Source: JAKAGZ01 sp963783855 | Lineage (GTDB): Bacteria > Bacteroidota > Ignavibacteria > Ignavibacteriales > Ignavibacteriaceae | Reading direction: 5' to 3' | Assembly (NCBI GenBank): GCA_963783855.1 | Contig: CAWAPE010000005.1 | Location: 248,001-312,000 of the forward strand | DNA: 64,000 bases | Shown here: positions 18,910 through 27,344 of the stretch, piece after piece | Position numbering within the stretch: the stretch's first letter is position 1 | Layout: the number at the start of each line of letters is the position of its first letter | Position numbers and translations under genes: made by a program | The notes under the pieces: generated by a model | Database searches by the model: none | What the model was told of the DNA's origin: nothing | What the model saw: the letters and a program-made list of their open reading frames with translations, nothing else

Positions 18910-19386
18910 TTAATTGACTGAAATTTCTAAATCTAATTTTGGAGAATTATTATCTAAAAGAAAAACAATTAATGAATAATTATCACGATTTATATAATTC
19001 CCATTGTTATCTTTAAAAAGCCCAATCTGATCTAATTCTTTCATTTCAACAGGTGCAAGTGAAAAATGACTTGTAGCCGGTGAAACGATATTTGGATAAT
19101 AAGTAGCTATATTATTATTCTGATCAATTACTTGATATGCAAGATGTTGGATATTAGAAAAGTTAAATTCTTTTGTAGAAGTGGAATAGTTCCTTACTTT
19201 GAAAGAAATTGAAAGTGTATCGTTGAGTAAAAAACTATTTGTAGAAATATCCAGAGAAAATTCAATTCCAGCACTGTTGACAGATTTATGAATAGGAGTT
19301 GAATTATCAGATGTATCATTAACAGATTCGCATCATGTAATAATGATAATAATAGGAAACCCTAAAATTAAGGTTAAAGTTTTCAT
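18910..19386 (-). pseudogene. Lipoprotein with BsuPI-like beta domain, interrupted by an in-frame TGA
   Basis: Translated by hand on the minus strand. A GGAGG ribosome site precedes ATG at 19386; a signal peptide follows, then a TGA at 19335-19333 exactly one codon before a Cys, then 140 further open codons to a TAA at 18910. Reading the TGA as GGA (Gly) would give the perfect lipobox I-T-G-C. The remaining sequence (SFLLNDTLSISFKVRNYS, a Tyr-Gln-Val strand, LAPVEMKEL, YSLIVFLL) resembles the beta-sandwich of BsuPI-type inhibitors. Either a recent nonsense mutation or a sequence error; other genes here use TGA as a normal stop. Confidence 0.7.
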
Positions 19387-19458
19387 AAATCCTCCATTAA
19401 GATTTGCAACCTAACTATTCTTATACTGCACTGGTTAATTGGTTTAATAGCACAATTG

Positions 19459-19776
19459 TCATTCCAATTTCTGATATCTGTTTATAAACTGTTCCTTCTT
19501 TTTCTCCCCTATCTTTTCCTGGACAAGATAGGCCAGCAGAATAATTATCATAGCGGATATACCTTCAAAAACTAATTTTTCACCTCCAAGCGAGGTTGCT
19601 GCTTCCATGGAATTTATGTGCAAAATCAATTTATCCGTTAATACTAAAAATAATCCGCCCAGCAGGAACCAGAAAATGAAGCCAAAAGTCATCCATAAAA
19701 ACTTGCTCCTGCCGTCCCGCTTTGCTGCCTGGTAAAACATAAAGCTCACAACAAAAAGACAAATCAGCATAAACAT
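19459..19776 (-). CDS. Small membrane protein, function unknown
   Basis: I do not recognise this 105-residue protein. It has three hydrophobic segments (about residues 1-16, 27-47 and 72-88), a charged loop after the first helix (AAKRDGRSK), and a charged C-terminal tail. A strong GGGGAGGATC ribosome site before the ATG supports that it is translated. Upstream lie a CCGTTAACGG palindrome (about 19799-19810), a TAGTAGT/ACTACTA hairpin (19814-19839) and, about 110 bases away, copy 1 of the TAACGGT-type repeat element. Confidence 0.6.
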   Translation of the reverse strand: MFMLICLFVVSFMFYQAAKRDGRSKFLWMTFGFIFWFLLGGLFLVLTDKLILHINSMEAATSLGGEKLVFEGISAMIIILLAYLVQEKIGEKKKEQFINRYQKLE

Positions 19777-19886
19777 TTTTGATCCTCCCCAAAAAAATAC
19801 CGTTAACGGATAATAGTAGTAAAATATTTTGAACTACTAAGGGATATTAAGGAAGTATACAGTATTTAGCAATTATTGAGGAAATT

Positions 19887-20035
19887 ATTTATCTAACTGT
19901 ATGGTTCATTGAGTTAACGGACAGGAGATCTCAGGATTGTGCCATTATGAGACAGTTTTAATAGCTTTTATCAATCTGCTATAAGTCTTTAAATATTTCT
20001 AATCAATTCTGAAACCTGCAAATATTTAGCAGGAT
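19887..20035 (-). repeat. Dispersed intergenic element, copy 1 (LytTR-like direct repeats)
   Basis: The core holds TAACTGT (19894-19900) and TAACGGA (19915-19921), start to start 21 bases, with TTCATTGAG between them. Similarity to the copy at 27127 continues for about 150 bases (by eye roughly three-quarters identical), including CTCAGGATTGT and a CAATTyTGAAA block. It lies between the DAHP synthase gene stop and the small membrane protein. A CCTGC/GCAGG hairpin at 20015-20033 could act as a weak terminator for the cytochrome operon. Confidence 0.7.
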
Positions 20036-20096
20036 TTATAAAACCGGGGATAAATCCAGTTAAGTATTAAAATCCAGACAGAAGCCTGAATTATTA

Positions 20097-20921
20097 TTAA
20101 TACTCCTTATCAAAAACATCTGAAAGCTTTTTAAGCTGATCAAGTAGAATTTTAAATGTATTAAAATCTAATGACTGAGCACCGTCTGATAAAGCTTTTG
20201 AAGGATCAGGGTGAACTTCTACCAATAGGCCATCCGCCCCCGCTGCAATAGCCGCTTTTGAGGCTGAGGATACAAGACTACTTTTCCCTGAACTGTGCGA
20301 TGGATCTACAATAACCGGCAAATGAGTAAGTTCTTTTAAGGCAGGTATGGCTAAAATATCCAGAGTGTTTCTTGTGTAAGTTTCGAAACTCCTTATTCCT
20401 CTTTCACATAAAATTATATTTTCATTTCCTGCCGACATAATATATTCGGCAGCTGATAAAAATTCTTTAAGTGTAGCGCTCATTCCTCTTTTCAGGATCA
20501 CCGGTTTGCATATTTTACCAATTTCTTTTAGTAGTTCGTAATTATCCATATTACGCGATCCGATCCTGATTAGGTCTATATGATCGTATAAAATGTTGAG
20601 GTGATCAAAACTTAGGACCTCTGACTCAACTAACAATCCCGTTTCATTTTTTATAGCGTCTATAATTTCAGTTCCAGCTTTTCCGTATCCCTGATAACTG
20701 TACGGCGAAGTCCGGGGTTTGAAGATAGAACATCGCATAACTTTAACGCCGTTTATTTTTAATTCCTTCGCCGTCTGTAAAGCCATCTCTATGTTCTCGA
20801 TTGCACAGGGTCCGGCAATTACAGTAAAATAACCTTCGCCGAAAAAGACATTCTTACAATCAATTATTGTATTGTGGTTGCAATCTTTCCTGCTTGTTTT
20901 TGTAACTTGCGTCTTATTCAT
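20097..20921 (-). CDS. aroF: 3-deoxy-7-phosphoheptulonate (DAHP) synthase, type I-beta
   Basis: The 274-residue enzyme has the DAHP synthase markers: metal-ligand Cys in VIAGPCAIEN, the PEP/E4P motif FKPRTSPYSYQG, VILKRGMSATLKEF, ILCERGIRSFE, and the VDPSHSSGK and EVHPDP blocks near the end. It condenses phosphoenolpyruvate and erythrose 4-phosphate, the first step of the shikimate pathway. There is no regulatory ACT or chorismate mutase domain, so it lacks the usual built-in feedback control. It overlaps the chorismatase-like gene by 4 bases and is the last gene of the cytochrome operon, not part of an aro cluster. Confidence 0.92.
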   Translation of the reverse strand: MNKTQVTKTSRKDCNHNTIIDCKNVFFGEGYFTVIAGPCAIENIEMALQTAKELKINGVKVMRCSIFKPRTSPYSYQGYGKAGTEIIDAIKNETGLLVESEVLSFDHLNILYDHIDLIRIGSRNMDNYELLKEIGKICKPVILKRGMSATLKEFLSAAEYIMSAGNENIILCERGIRSFETYTRNTLDILAIPALKELTHLPVIVDPSHSSGKSSLVSSASKAAIAAGADGLLVEVHPDPSKALSDGAQSLDFNTFKILLDQLKKLSDVFDKEY

Positions 20922-22063
20922 AATACAGCAGCACTGACTTTATTGATTTTTATAGCATCCATTTCTATTTCAAACAGTAATTCCTGTCTGCAGACATCAG
21001 CTTCTATCATTACCAGGGGCATAGAAAGAATATTATTTCGATCGCAATAATTATAGTAATATTCAATATCATTTCTATTCTTAAAATACGCAATTGCTTT
21101 GGTGACATTTCCCCAGTTCATACCCCGTGAATTTAAGATACCATATACTACGTCCATTGTTAATTCAATTTGTTTGTAAGTATCACCAATATTAGTGGAT
21201 TGTCCGTCCAAGTCAATACTTGCTGATCCCGAAATAATTAAATTAGTATAATTCGGATGCTCGATTTCAACAGCCCTGCTAAATGAGCTTTTATAATCAA
21301 CGGCAGGGCATTGGAGTGGGGAAGGTACAGCTTTAATTTTCACTCTCCCGCTTTTCGGTTTTACTGCAAATGCAGCTGAGAGCAAATGACGGGAATCAAT
21401 ATTAGCAACACCAATACCAGTACTGGCAGGTATCAAAGTATTAAAGACATTCCTGCTATTAAAATAATTAGTCCTTTCAATATTAAATTCTCTATACCAG
21501 TTCAATAAGTCATCAAGATAAAACCATGTCCTTACCACGTTAGTAAAATTCATATTTACTTTTTCAAGAGTACTTTCAATTAAATGAAATACTGCACTGG
21601 TACCCAGTTCCTTTGAGGGAATTTCTGGAGGAGGTAAAATGTCTCCCAAAATTACATATTCGGAATGTTTGTCATCATAATAATTCCCCAATGGTTTATC
21701 TTCACTGTATATCGTTTTCAAATTATCTGTTTTGATTGCAGTTATTAAAGTTCCCCACATCTTCCCCTTTTGGCTGATAACAGAAAGTGGCCAGTTTATT
21801 GAGTCAAAATAACCACTAACAATTTCTTTATTTAATATTTTCTGCTGAATATTTCCGAATAGGAATTGGGATATTATTTTATAATTATTATCAAGTAGAT
21901 AATGAATAAAATTACCATAACATTCCTCCATATTCATTTCGGATTGATTAACAACTACATTTATAAATTTATTGCTTCCAAGAGAGTATTCTGATGCTGT
22001 TGTATTATTATTAAATTTCATTATAGAAAATACATCAGCATTAAACTGATCCTTTACTTCCAT
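20918..22063 (-). CDS. Chorismatase-like protein (FkbO/Hyg5/XanB2 family, RidA-like fold)
   Basis: The 381-residue protein shows features I associate with chorismatases: RTWFYLDDLL followed by a Trp-Tyr-x-x-Phe-Asn-x-x-Arg stretch, the PASTGIG loop, an FSRA segment, LIISGSASID, and near the C-terminus ADVCRQELLFEIE with the Cys-Arg-x-Glu-Leu motif. These enzymes convert chorismate to 3- or 4-hydroxybenzoate or a dihydroxycyclohexadiene acid, and have two RidA-like domains. The N-terminal 120 residues are divergent. The 4-base overlap with a DAHP synthase gene fits a dedicated chorismate supply. It lies 11 bases after the octahaem cytochrome gene. Family call by memory of motifs; product unknown. 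Confidence 0.68.
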   Translation of the reverse strand: MEVKDQFNADVFSIMKFNNNTTASEYSLGSNKFINVVVNQSEMNMEECYGNFIHYLLDNNYKIISQFLFGNIQQKILNKEIVSGYFDSINWPLSVISQKGKMWGTLITAIKTDNLKTIYSEDKPLGNYYDDKHSEYVILGDILPPPEIPSKELGTSAVFHLIESTLEKVNMNFTNVVRTWFYLDDLLNWYREFNIERTNYFNSRNVFNTLIPASTGIGVANIDSRHLLSAAFAVKPKSGRVKIKAVPSPLQCPAVDYKSSFSRAVEIEHPNYTNLIISGSASIDLDGQSTNIGDTYKQIELTMDVVYGILNSRGMNWGNVTKAIAYFKNRNDIEYYYNYCDRNNILSMPLVMIEADVCRQELLFEIEMDAIKINKVSAAVL

Positions 22064-22074
22064 TTTCCCTCTAA

Positions 22075-24144
22075 TTACTTAATGACTTGACCAATTCGTT
22101 TTGCTTTCTTTAATATTTCTTCAGAATCCTTGTGTTTACCCTGAATTTCATAAATTCGCCTAAGATTTTGGTATGCTTTAACCGAATTTTTGCGGAACAA
22201 TAATTCTCTCTGGTAAGCATCAACGGCCTTATCCAGATTCCCTAGCAGCGCATAAGTGTTGCCTAGATTTATCAATGCATCCGGTAGATCAGGATTCAAC
22301 TCCACGGCAGTTTTGAAATATCCAAGTGCTTTTTGTGGATTGTTTTCCTTGAAAACAGCAATATTGCCCAGCATAAAAAACACATTTGGATTTTGGCTGT
22401 CTATTTTTATAGACCTTCCCAAAACATCCGATGCAAGCAACAGTGAGTCTGCATCATAATACAGACTACCGAGCAATTCCATATAAGTCGGTTCAAGTTT
22501 TTTTATTTCAATAGCTTGTTTTATTGTAGCGATTGCATTCGGATATTTTTTTTGTTCTTTATAAAGTAACGCAAGTTCATAAAAGGCATTGGAGTTATCA
22601 GGATATAATTCAGCCGAGTATTTCAGGTGGTTTTCTGATTCCGTGTATTTTTTCAATAAGCGTTCTACCTTCCCAAGATAAAAATTACCGTTAATACTTT
22701 TGGGCGCAAGTTTCAATCCCCTGAATAAATAATAATAGGCAGAATCCAGGTAATAGATACTCCTGTCTTCATTAAAGTAATATTCAGCATAAGCAATACC
22801 GTGTCGTAATTCGCTTGCAGAATCTGGCTTATCTACCACAGGTGTAAGGACAAGTTTTTCCTTATGCGATCTTTCGGGTACCCAGTTAACTCTATCCAAG
22901 TCTGAATTAATTCTTATCCAGTGATCTGTATCAATTACCCCGTGAAGTGTATTCTCAGCCGGCGCTTTGTTCATATGGCAACGGTTGCAGTCTTCCCTTG
23001 ATTCACTCAGCCTGGCTTCTCTCATTGGAAGTCCTTCAATCGGGTGACATTTCAGACAACTTTGCCTGTTGTACTTAACTTTGTCAACTTCATAAGTTTT
23101 GTGTGAAGGATGACAGAAATCACATGTCAGCTGGCCGTGACTTCCCGAAAAGCAGAGACTCAGGAACATCCTGTTTCCAGTGTCACTTACCAAAAATGTA
23201 TGCTTTGTCTGTTTCGAGCTAGTGTACACAGATCTCTGGTCTTCCAGGTGCATACCCGGACGAAAATCGAACCAGCTAGTATTATCGTTAAGTGCCCAGG
23301 ATTTTCCTTCGATGTGGCATTGTAGGCATACATCATTTCTTCTGACAGGCGAAAGCTTTGCCGGGTTAACTGTAGTATTTACATAACCAGGTAAAGCTGG
23401 CAACTCATTTTTAAATTGTTTTATATGTAATTCGCCTGGTCCATGACAATCTTCACAACCTATACCAAGATGAATTGGTCCTTTATATCTTTCGTTTGCT
23501 TCTTTAATTTTTTCCATATGGCCATTATGACAGGAAAAGCACATAGTACCCACATACCTGGAAAACCTGTTGTTGTCAAACACTCTGTAACCGGGACTAA
23601 GATCCCATTTGCCTTTATGTACATACCAGGTAAGAGGAAGTTCATAAAACATCCCATTTTCATTATAGAAATAAATTCTTAAGTTGCTTCCGGAACCAAT
23701 AATATACTGTGCTTCCATCCATCTTTCGTGCACTACCTTTTTATCAGGACTGAGTCTATATTCTCTTTGGTAAAATTTACCGTCTTTCTCAAGCATTTCG
23801 TAATAATAATTTTTAACCGGGTCGAAAACAGGATAATCCTGAGGAAATTTTTCAATTACATTACCTTTCATCATCCGGCTCATTGAATGGCCTGTTTGAG
23901 TATTCATATACGCGTGGTAAACATCTTTATGGCACTCTTTACAACTTTCCGAACCGGTATACTTAACTCCCGGTTCCGCGTTTACAAATAAGAGATCACC
24001 GTCCTGAAGATGGCAGTTTTTACATTCTTCCCTCGATCCAAAAGTATAATGCTTTACATTAAGAAAAACATATCCGGCAGATGCTGCAACAATCAGTACT
24101 ACTATAATTAGCGTGAATCGGTATTTAATAATGAACTTTTTCAT
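22075..24144 (-). CDS. Membrane-anchored octahaem c-type cytochrome with C-terminal TPR domain
   Basis: The 689-residue protein has one N-terminal membrane anchor (about residues 10-30) and eight CxxCH haem sites: CKNCH (41), CKECH (68), then CFSCH, CEDCH, CLQCH, CDFCH, CLKCH and CNRCH up to about residue 390. From about 470 to the end there are six or so TPR repeats (for example PDLPDALINLGNTYALLG). A ninth position, CFSGSH just before CDFCH, has Cys and His but no second Cys. It is probably a periplasmic electron-transfer protein whose TPR tail binds a partner. It is in an operon with a di-haem peroxidase and a pentahaem cytochrome. Confidence 0.85.
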   Translation of the reverse strand: MKKFIIKYRFTLIIVVLIVAASAGYVFLNVKHYTFGSREECKNCHLQDGDLLFVNAEPGVKYTGSESCKECHKDVYHAYMNTQTGHSMSRMMKGNVIEKFPQDYPVFDPVKNYYYEMLEKDGKFYQREYRLSPDKKVVHERWMEAQYIIGSGSNLRIYFYNENGMFYELPLTWYVHKGKWDLSPGYRVFDNNRFSRYVGTMCFSCHNGHMEKIKEANERYKGPIHLGIGCEDCHGPGELHIKQFKNELPALPGYVNTTVNPAKLSPVRRNDVCLQCHIEGKSWALNDNTSWFDFRPGMHLEDQRSVYTSSKQTKHTFLVSDTGNRMFLSLCFSGSHGQLTCDFCHPSHKTYEVDKVKYNRQSCLKCHPIEGLPMREARLSESREDCNRCHMNKAPAENTLHGVIDTDHWIRINSDLDRVNWVPERSHKEKLVLTPVVDKPDSASELRHGIAYAEYYFNEDRSIYYLDSAYYYLFRGLKLAPKSINGNFYLGKVERLLKKYTESENHLKYSAELYPDNSNAFYELALLYKEQKKYPNAIATIKQAIEIKKLEPTYMELLGSLYYDADSLLLASDVLGRSIKIDSQNPNVFFMLGNIAVFKENNPQKALGYFKTAVELNPDLPDALINLGNTYALLGNLDKAVDAYQRELLFRKNSVKAYQNLRRIYEIQGKHKDSEEILKKAKRIGQVIK

Positions 24145-24183
24145 TAGGAAAGCCCTTGTTATTAAATAATTTTTAAATTTTAT

Positions 24184-25206
24184 TTATTTATTCCCGAAAA
24201 AATATGTGTTTGTACCTGTTAAGCATCTAAGGAAGCCTTTGAGTTCCGCTTCTTCCTTTTCGGTTAAATTTAAAGGTTTTACCAGCGGGCTTCTGTAATT
24301 ATTCTGCACTCCGCCTTCATTATAAAACCTTGAGAGATTACTCAGTCCCTTAACGCTCCCGTTATGCATATAAGGAGATGTCCTTGAAATATCTCGTAAA
24401 GTTGGAGTCTTGAATAAATATTTATCGGATTCATTTTTTGTAACCAGGTACCTGCCTAAATCTGGATTAGAAGAATCTATTTTAGTACCATTGTTATGAT
24501 ATTTATAATCTGTAAAATTCGGTCCTGAATGACAGGCTCTACAGTTCAGCTTCTCACTCAGAAATAAATTCATCCCTCTTACTGCCGAATCTGCCATTGC
24601 GCTTTTATCTCCTGCCATATATTTATCATAAGGAGAATTACCGGAAACAAGTGTTCTAACAAAAGATGATATAGCCTTAGCCATATTTTCCGTGTTTACA
24701 TCAGAATCAAAGACACTGTTAAATTTATCGCCGTATTTTTCTATACTGCCTATTATCTTTACAACTTCATCTACTTTATTCCCGTACACTTCAGGATCTT
24801 CAATATGCTTCAGTACAACTTCTTCAATGCTTTTCGCACTACCGTCCCATAAATATTCTTTTTCAAACACACAGTTAACAAGTGTAGGAGTGTTTCTCTT
24901 TGATTTTAAACCGAACACACCGGATGCAAAGTACCTCCCATCAGTAAAGCCGAGTAGCGGGCTATGGCAAAAATCACAAGAGATAGTACAGTCAATAGAC
25001 AATCTTTTATCAAAAAACAGGTCACGTCCAAGTTCAATTTTACCTTTAGTAAGCTGATTATCCTCAGGGATATTCGGTTTCAGCTTTTCCAGTCCCAGAG
25101 GTAGATTAAGTTTAACAGGTTCTTTATCAGGATTTTCCCTGAGAAAACATCCTCCAATAAGAATAATCAAACCCAATATGGAAATACCAATTATTTTAAC
25201 TTTCAC
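24184..25206 (-). CDS. Di-haem cytochrome c peroxidase/MauG-family lipoprotein
   Basis: The 340-residue protein has a lipoprotein signal (lipobox IGGC, Cys about 20), two haem motifs (CDFCH and CRACH) and the family blocks RNTPTLVN, WDGSAKSIEE, TPTLRDISRTSPYMHNGS and a FYNEGG loop. Family members reduce hydrogen peroxide with cytochrome electrons or, like MauG, oxidise protein-bound residues. It starts with GTG, overlapping the stop of the pentahaem gene by 4 bases. Peroxidase and MauG-type activities cannot be told apart from sequence alone; the operon partners are other cytochromes. Confidence 0.88.
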   Translation of the reverse strand: MKVKIIGISILGLIILIGGCFLRENPDKEPVKLNLPLGLEKLKPNIPEDNQLTKGKIELGRDLFFDKRLSIDCTISCDFCHSPLLGFTDGRYFASGVFGLKSKRNTPTLVNCVFEKEYLWDGSAKSIEEVVLKHIEDPEVYGNKVDEVVKIIGSIEKYGDKFNSVFDSDVNTENMAKAISSFVRTLVSGNSPYDKYMAGDKSAMADSAVRGMNLFLSEKLNCRACHSGPNFTDYKYHNNGTKIDSSNPDLGRYLVTKNESDKYLFKTPTLRDISRTSPYMHNGSVKGLSNLSRFYNEGGVQNNYRSPLVKPLNLTEKEEAELKGFLRCLTGTNTYFFGNK

Positions 25207-26828
25207 TTTTTAACTTCCAGTTTCTTTTCAGCAATTACCAGGTCTTTAAGATTCCAGTTTTTCATTTGTGCCCATGATTTGAATGTACGCCTGTAAATCA
25301 AACTGCATACTACAGTGTAAGCATTCCCGGTTTTATTTAGTTCGAATTCATATTTACTTTTATCCTGTCCCATAGCAGGTATTCTTGTATCATACTTTAT
25401 CTTTACTGTTCTCCATTGCGGAGCAGGATAAATCTGCTGACTTTTTGGTCCTACTTTGATTCTTTCGTATTGTGTCCAGTCTTCGAATAATATTTTTGCA
25501 AAACCTTTACCCGGGTATCCCTCGTAGTTACCATCTTTAACATTTCCCCTTCCTCCCCAGAACGGGATAATATTTTTCCCGTTATATTTTAGCTCCTTTC
25601 CTTTTGAATCAAATGCACGGACGACAAGCAAAATATTTCTCATTGGTTGATCGGTAGGTATATGGTGGCCTGCCCCAGTATTTTCGACAACAACATCAAC
25701 AACTGCATTGCCTTTTTTAATAGCTACTTTAACCGACAACTTTACTGCAGAAGCTATAAACGCACTGTCTCTTGATCCGTATAATATATGGGTATAAATA
25801 GTTTTCGGATCTCTTTCTACTCCGCCCTTGCCCGGTGCGAAGTTGGTCGTTTTACCATCAGGTGTCATATGGCAATCCTGACAGCTTACTCCTTCCTTAG
25901 CATATTGGCTGTTCGCCCACTGGTCATAGGAATCATATATCGGAATTCCCCAGTAACCTCCACGATGACACGGCGCACAGAACAAGCTTTGAGAAAATTT
26001 TTCTGAATAAACATCAGGATCCAATACATCAGTGTATGGTCCGAAAAATATTTGATGATCTTCAGGCGGACGTAACATTTCATAATTCATTACACCTGTG
26101 AATACACTGGAATTCAGATTTAATTTTACATCCTTAACTTTATGACAGAAATCACATGACACACCCAGTTTCTCAGCTTGGGTTAGATTATTCATATCTA
26201 CGTTATTGAAATTATTTATTGCAGCTGCAGGTGCATGACAGTTACCGCAGTTACCGTTTGAATATTCATAATCAATCTTATAACCGGGTTGCACTTTTTT
26301 ATTACCGGATGCGTCAGTTCCGTTATATAGATCAAAAAAAAGTGGATTCGAAGCAGACTTTGCGTGAGAATTATTGCTCCATTGCTTATAGATTATTGAT
26401 GAATGGCAGTCGCCGCAATTTTTTATAACATCTGTTAAATTTGGAACAGGATCAACAAAATTGTAATTCTTATTATCGTTAAAATATAAAGGGCTTAATA
26501 CAATTTTAATATTATTGCTGCCCTCTTTGTAAACAGTGCCGCCGTTAAAGTAACCATTTTTCCATGCAGAAATTAAATCAGAGTTGCTTTTACCACTCTT
26601 CTTTAATTCAAAATTTCCTTTATTATCAGTAATTACTTTTTCTGAGGATGCTTGCCATTTTACAATTGCACCCTGTAAAGATTTATTACCGTCAGATACA
26701 TTTCCGGTAATTATCTCTGTGGATTGTGAAAATGTGTAAGATGTGTAAGATGTGATGAAAAATAAAACACTCAGAATAACAACGATTCTGAAAGGCATTA
26801 TAATGGCATATTTATGAAAAATCCCCAA
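25203..26828 (-). CDS. Pentahaem c-type cytochrome with N-terminal carboxypeptidase-regulatory-like domain
   Basis: The 541-residue secreted protein has a signal peptide (residues about 10-35), a small beta domain like CarboxypepD_reg (TGNVSDGNKSLQGAIV to about 112), five CxxCH sites (CGDCH at 138, CGNCH, CDFCH, CAPCH, CQDCH at about 320), and a C-terminal beta domain with an HHIPTDQPMRN segment, similar to cytochrome c554/multihaem families. It starts with TTG after a GGAGAG ribosome site. As the first gene it leads the operon; the TAACGGT repeat copy 2 lies about 300 bases upstream. Electron partner unknown. Confidence 0.83.
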   Translation of the reverse strand: MGIFHKYAIIMPFRIVVILSVLFFITSYTSYTFSQSTEIITGNVSDGNKSLQGAIVKWQASSEKVITDNKGNFELKKSGKSNSDLISAWKNGYFNGGTVYKEGSNNIKIVLSPLYFNDNKNYNFVDPVPNLTDVIKNCGDCHSSIIYKQWSNNSHAKSASNPLFFDLYNGTDASGNKKVQPGYKIDYEYSNGNCGNCHAPAAAINNFNNVDMNNLTQAEKLGVSCDFCHKVKDVKLNLNSSVFTGVMNYEMLRPPEDHQIFFGPYTDVLDPDVYSEKFSQSLFCAPCHRGGYWGIPIYDSYDQWANSQYAKEGVSCQDCHMTPDGKTTNFAPGKGGVERDPKTIYTHILYGSRDSAFIASAVKLSVKVAIKKGNAVVDVVVENTGAGHHIPTDQPMRNILLVVRAFDSKGKELKYNGKNIIPFWGGRGNVKDGNYEGYPGKGFAKILFEDWTQYERIKVGPKSQQIYPAPQWRTVKIKYDTRIPAMGQDKSKYEFELNKTGNAYTVVCSLIYRRTFKSWAQMKNWNLKDLVIAEKKLEVKK

Positions 26829-26985
26829 ATTTTCTCTCCATTAACCCGGATAAGTAATATTATTAATTAGTACTTTAATTTAACATAAAGTAGACTAATT
26901 TTACAACATATTCGACATATTTATTAAGAAATCCTTCTGAATTTAACGTTTTCATCTAATTGGACTGAAATCCCTAGTGAAAAAC

Positions 26986-27007
26986 AATCGACTAACAATT
27001 GTCGATT
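26986..27007. terminator. Orphan terminator-like hairpin
   Basis: Seven-base stem AATCGAC/GTCGATT, eight-base loop, followed by TTTTCTT on plus and GTTTTTC on minus. No coding gene ends nearby; on the minus strand it would lie about 120 bases downstream of repeat copy 2. Confidence 0.4.
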
Positions 27008-27126
27008 TTCTTCCACAAAGAACTATTAAGTAACTTATTATTACTATTTAGTTAGCAGAAGACAGACACATCCCGTAGCGTTCTAATTTATGAACTTAAA
27101 AATCGGCTCAGTTATGGTAAGAACGA

Positions 27127-27285
27127 TTTATCTAACGGTATATCTCATTGAGTTAACGGTCAGGAAGTCTCAGGATTGTATCATTTGGGGACAATTTAAA
27201 TAGATGTCGGCTTTTAGCAATCAGCTGATAGTTATCACTTTTCTGGTCAATTTTGAAATCCGGAGATATTCAGCCATATTTCAAT
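27127..27285 (-). repeat. Dispersed intergenic element, copy 2 (LytTR-like direct repeats)
   Basis: The core has two identical TAACGGT words (27133-27139 and 27154-27160) exactly 21 bases apart, with CTCATTGAG between them. The following 120 bases align with copy 1 (CTCAGGATTGT, then a CAATTTTGAAA block), so the unit is longer than an operator. It lies about 300 bases upstream of the cytochrome operon and 60 bases from the GT9 gene on the other side. Confidence 0.7.
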
Positions 27286-27344
27286 TCTACAAAGTAATAG
27301 CTTAAATTGTTACATTAAATCACTAATATTTAGGAAACTACAGC

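Larger units (their letters stand above)
26829..27344. other. Intergenic region between cytochrome operon and GT9 gene
   Basis: No gene is seen in 516 bases. An AATCGAC/GTCGATT hairpin (26986-27007) with T-runs on both sides could terminate transcription in either direction, yet no known gene ends there; the repeat element at 27127-27285 lies just beyond it. The rest is A/T-rich and presumably carries the divergent promoters. Confidence 0.5.

Noticed and set aside
19333..19335. TGA read as selenocysteine or tryptophan
   Set aside because: TGA ends many genes here, no SECIS-like hairpin is evident beside it, and a Gly codon would give a textbook lipobox.
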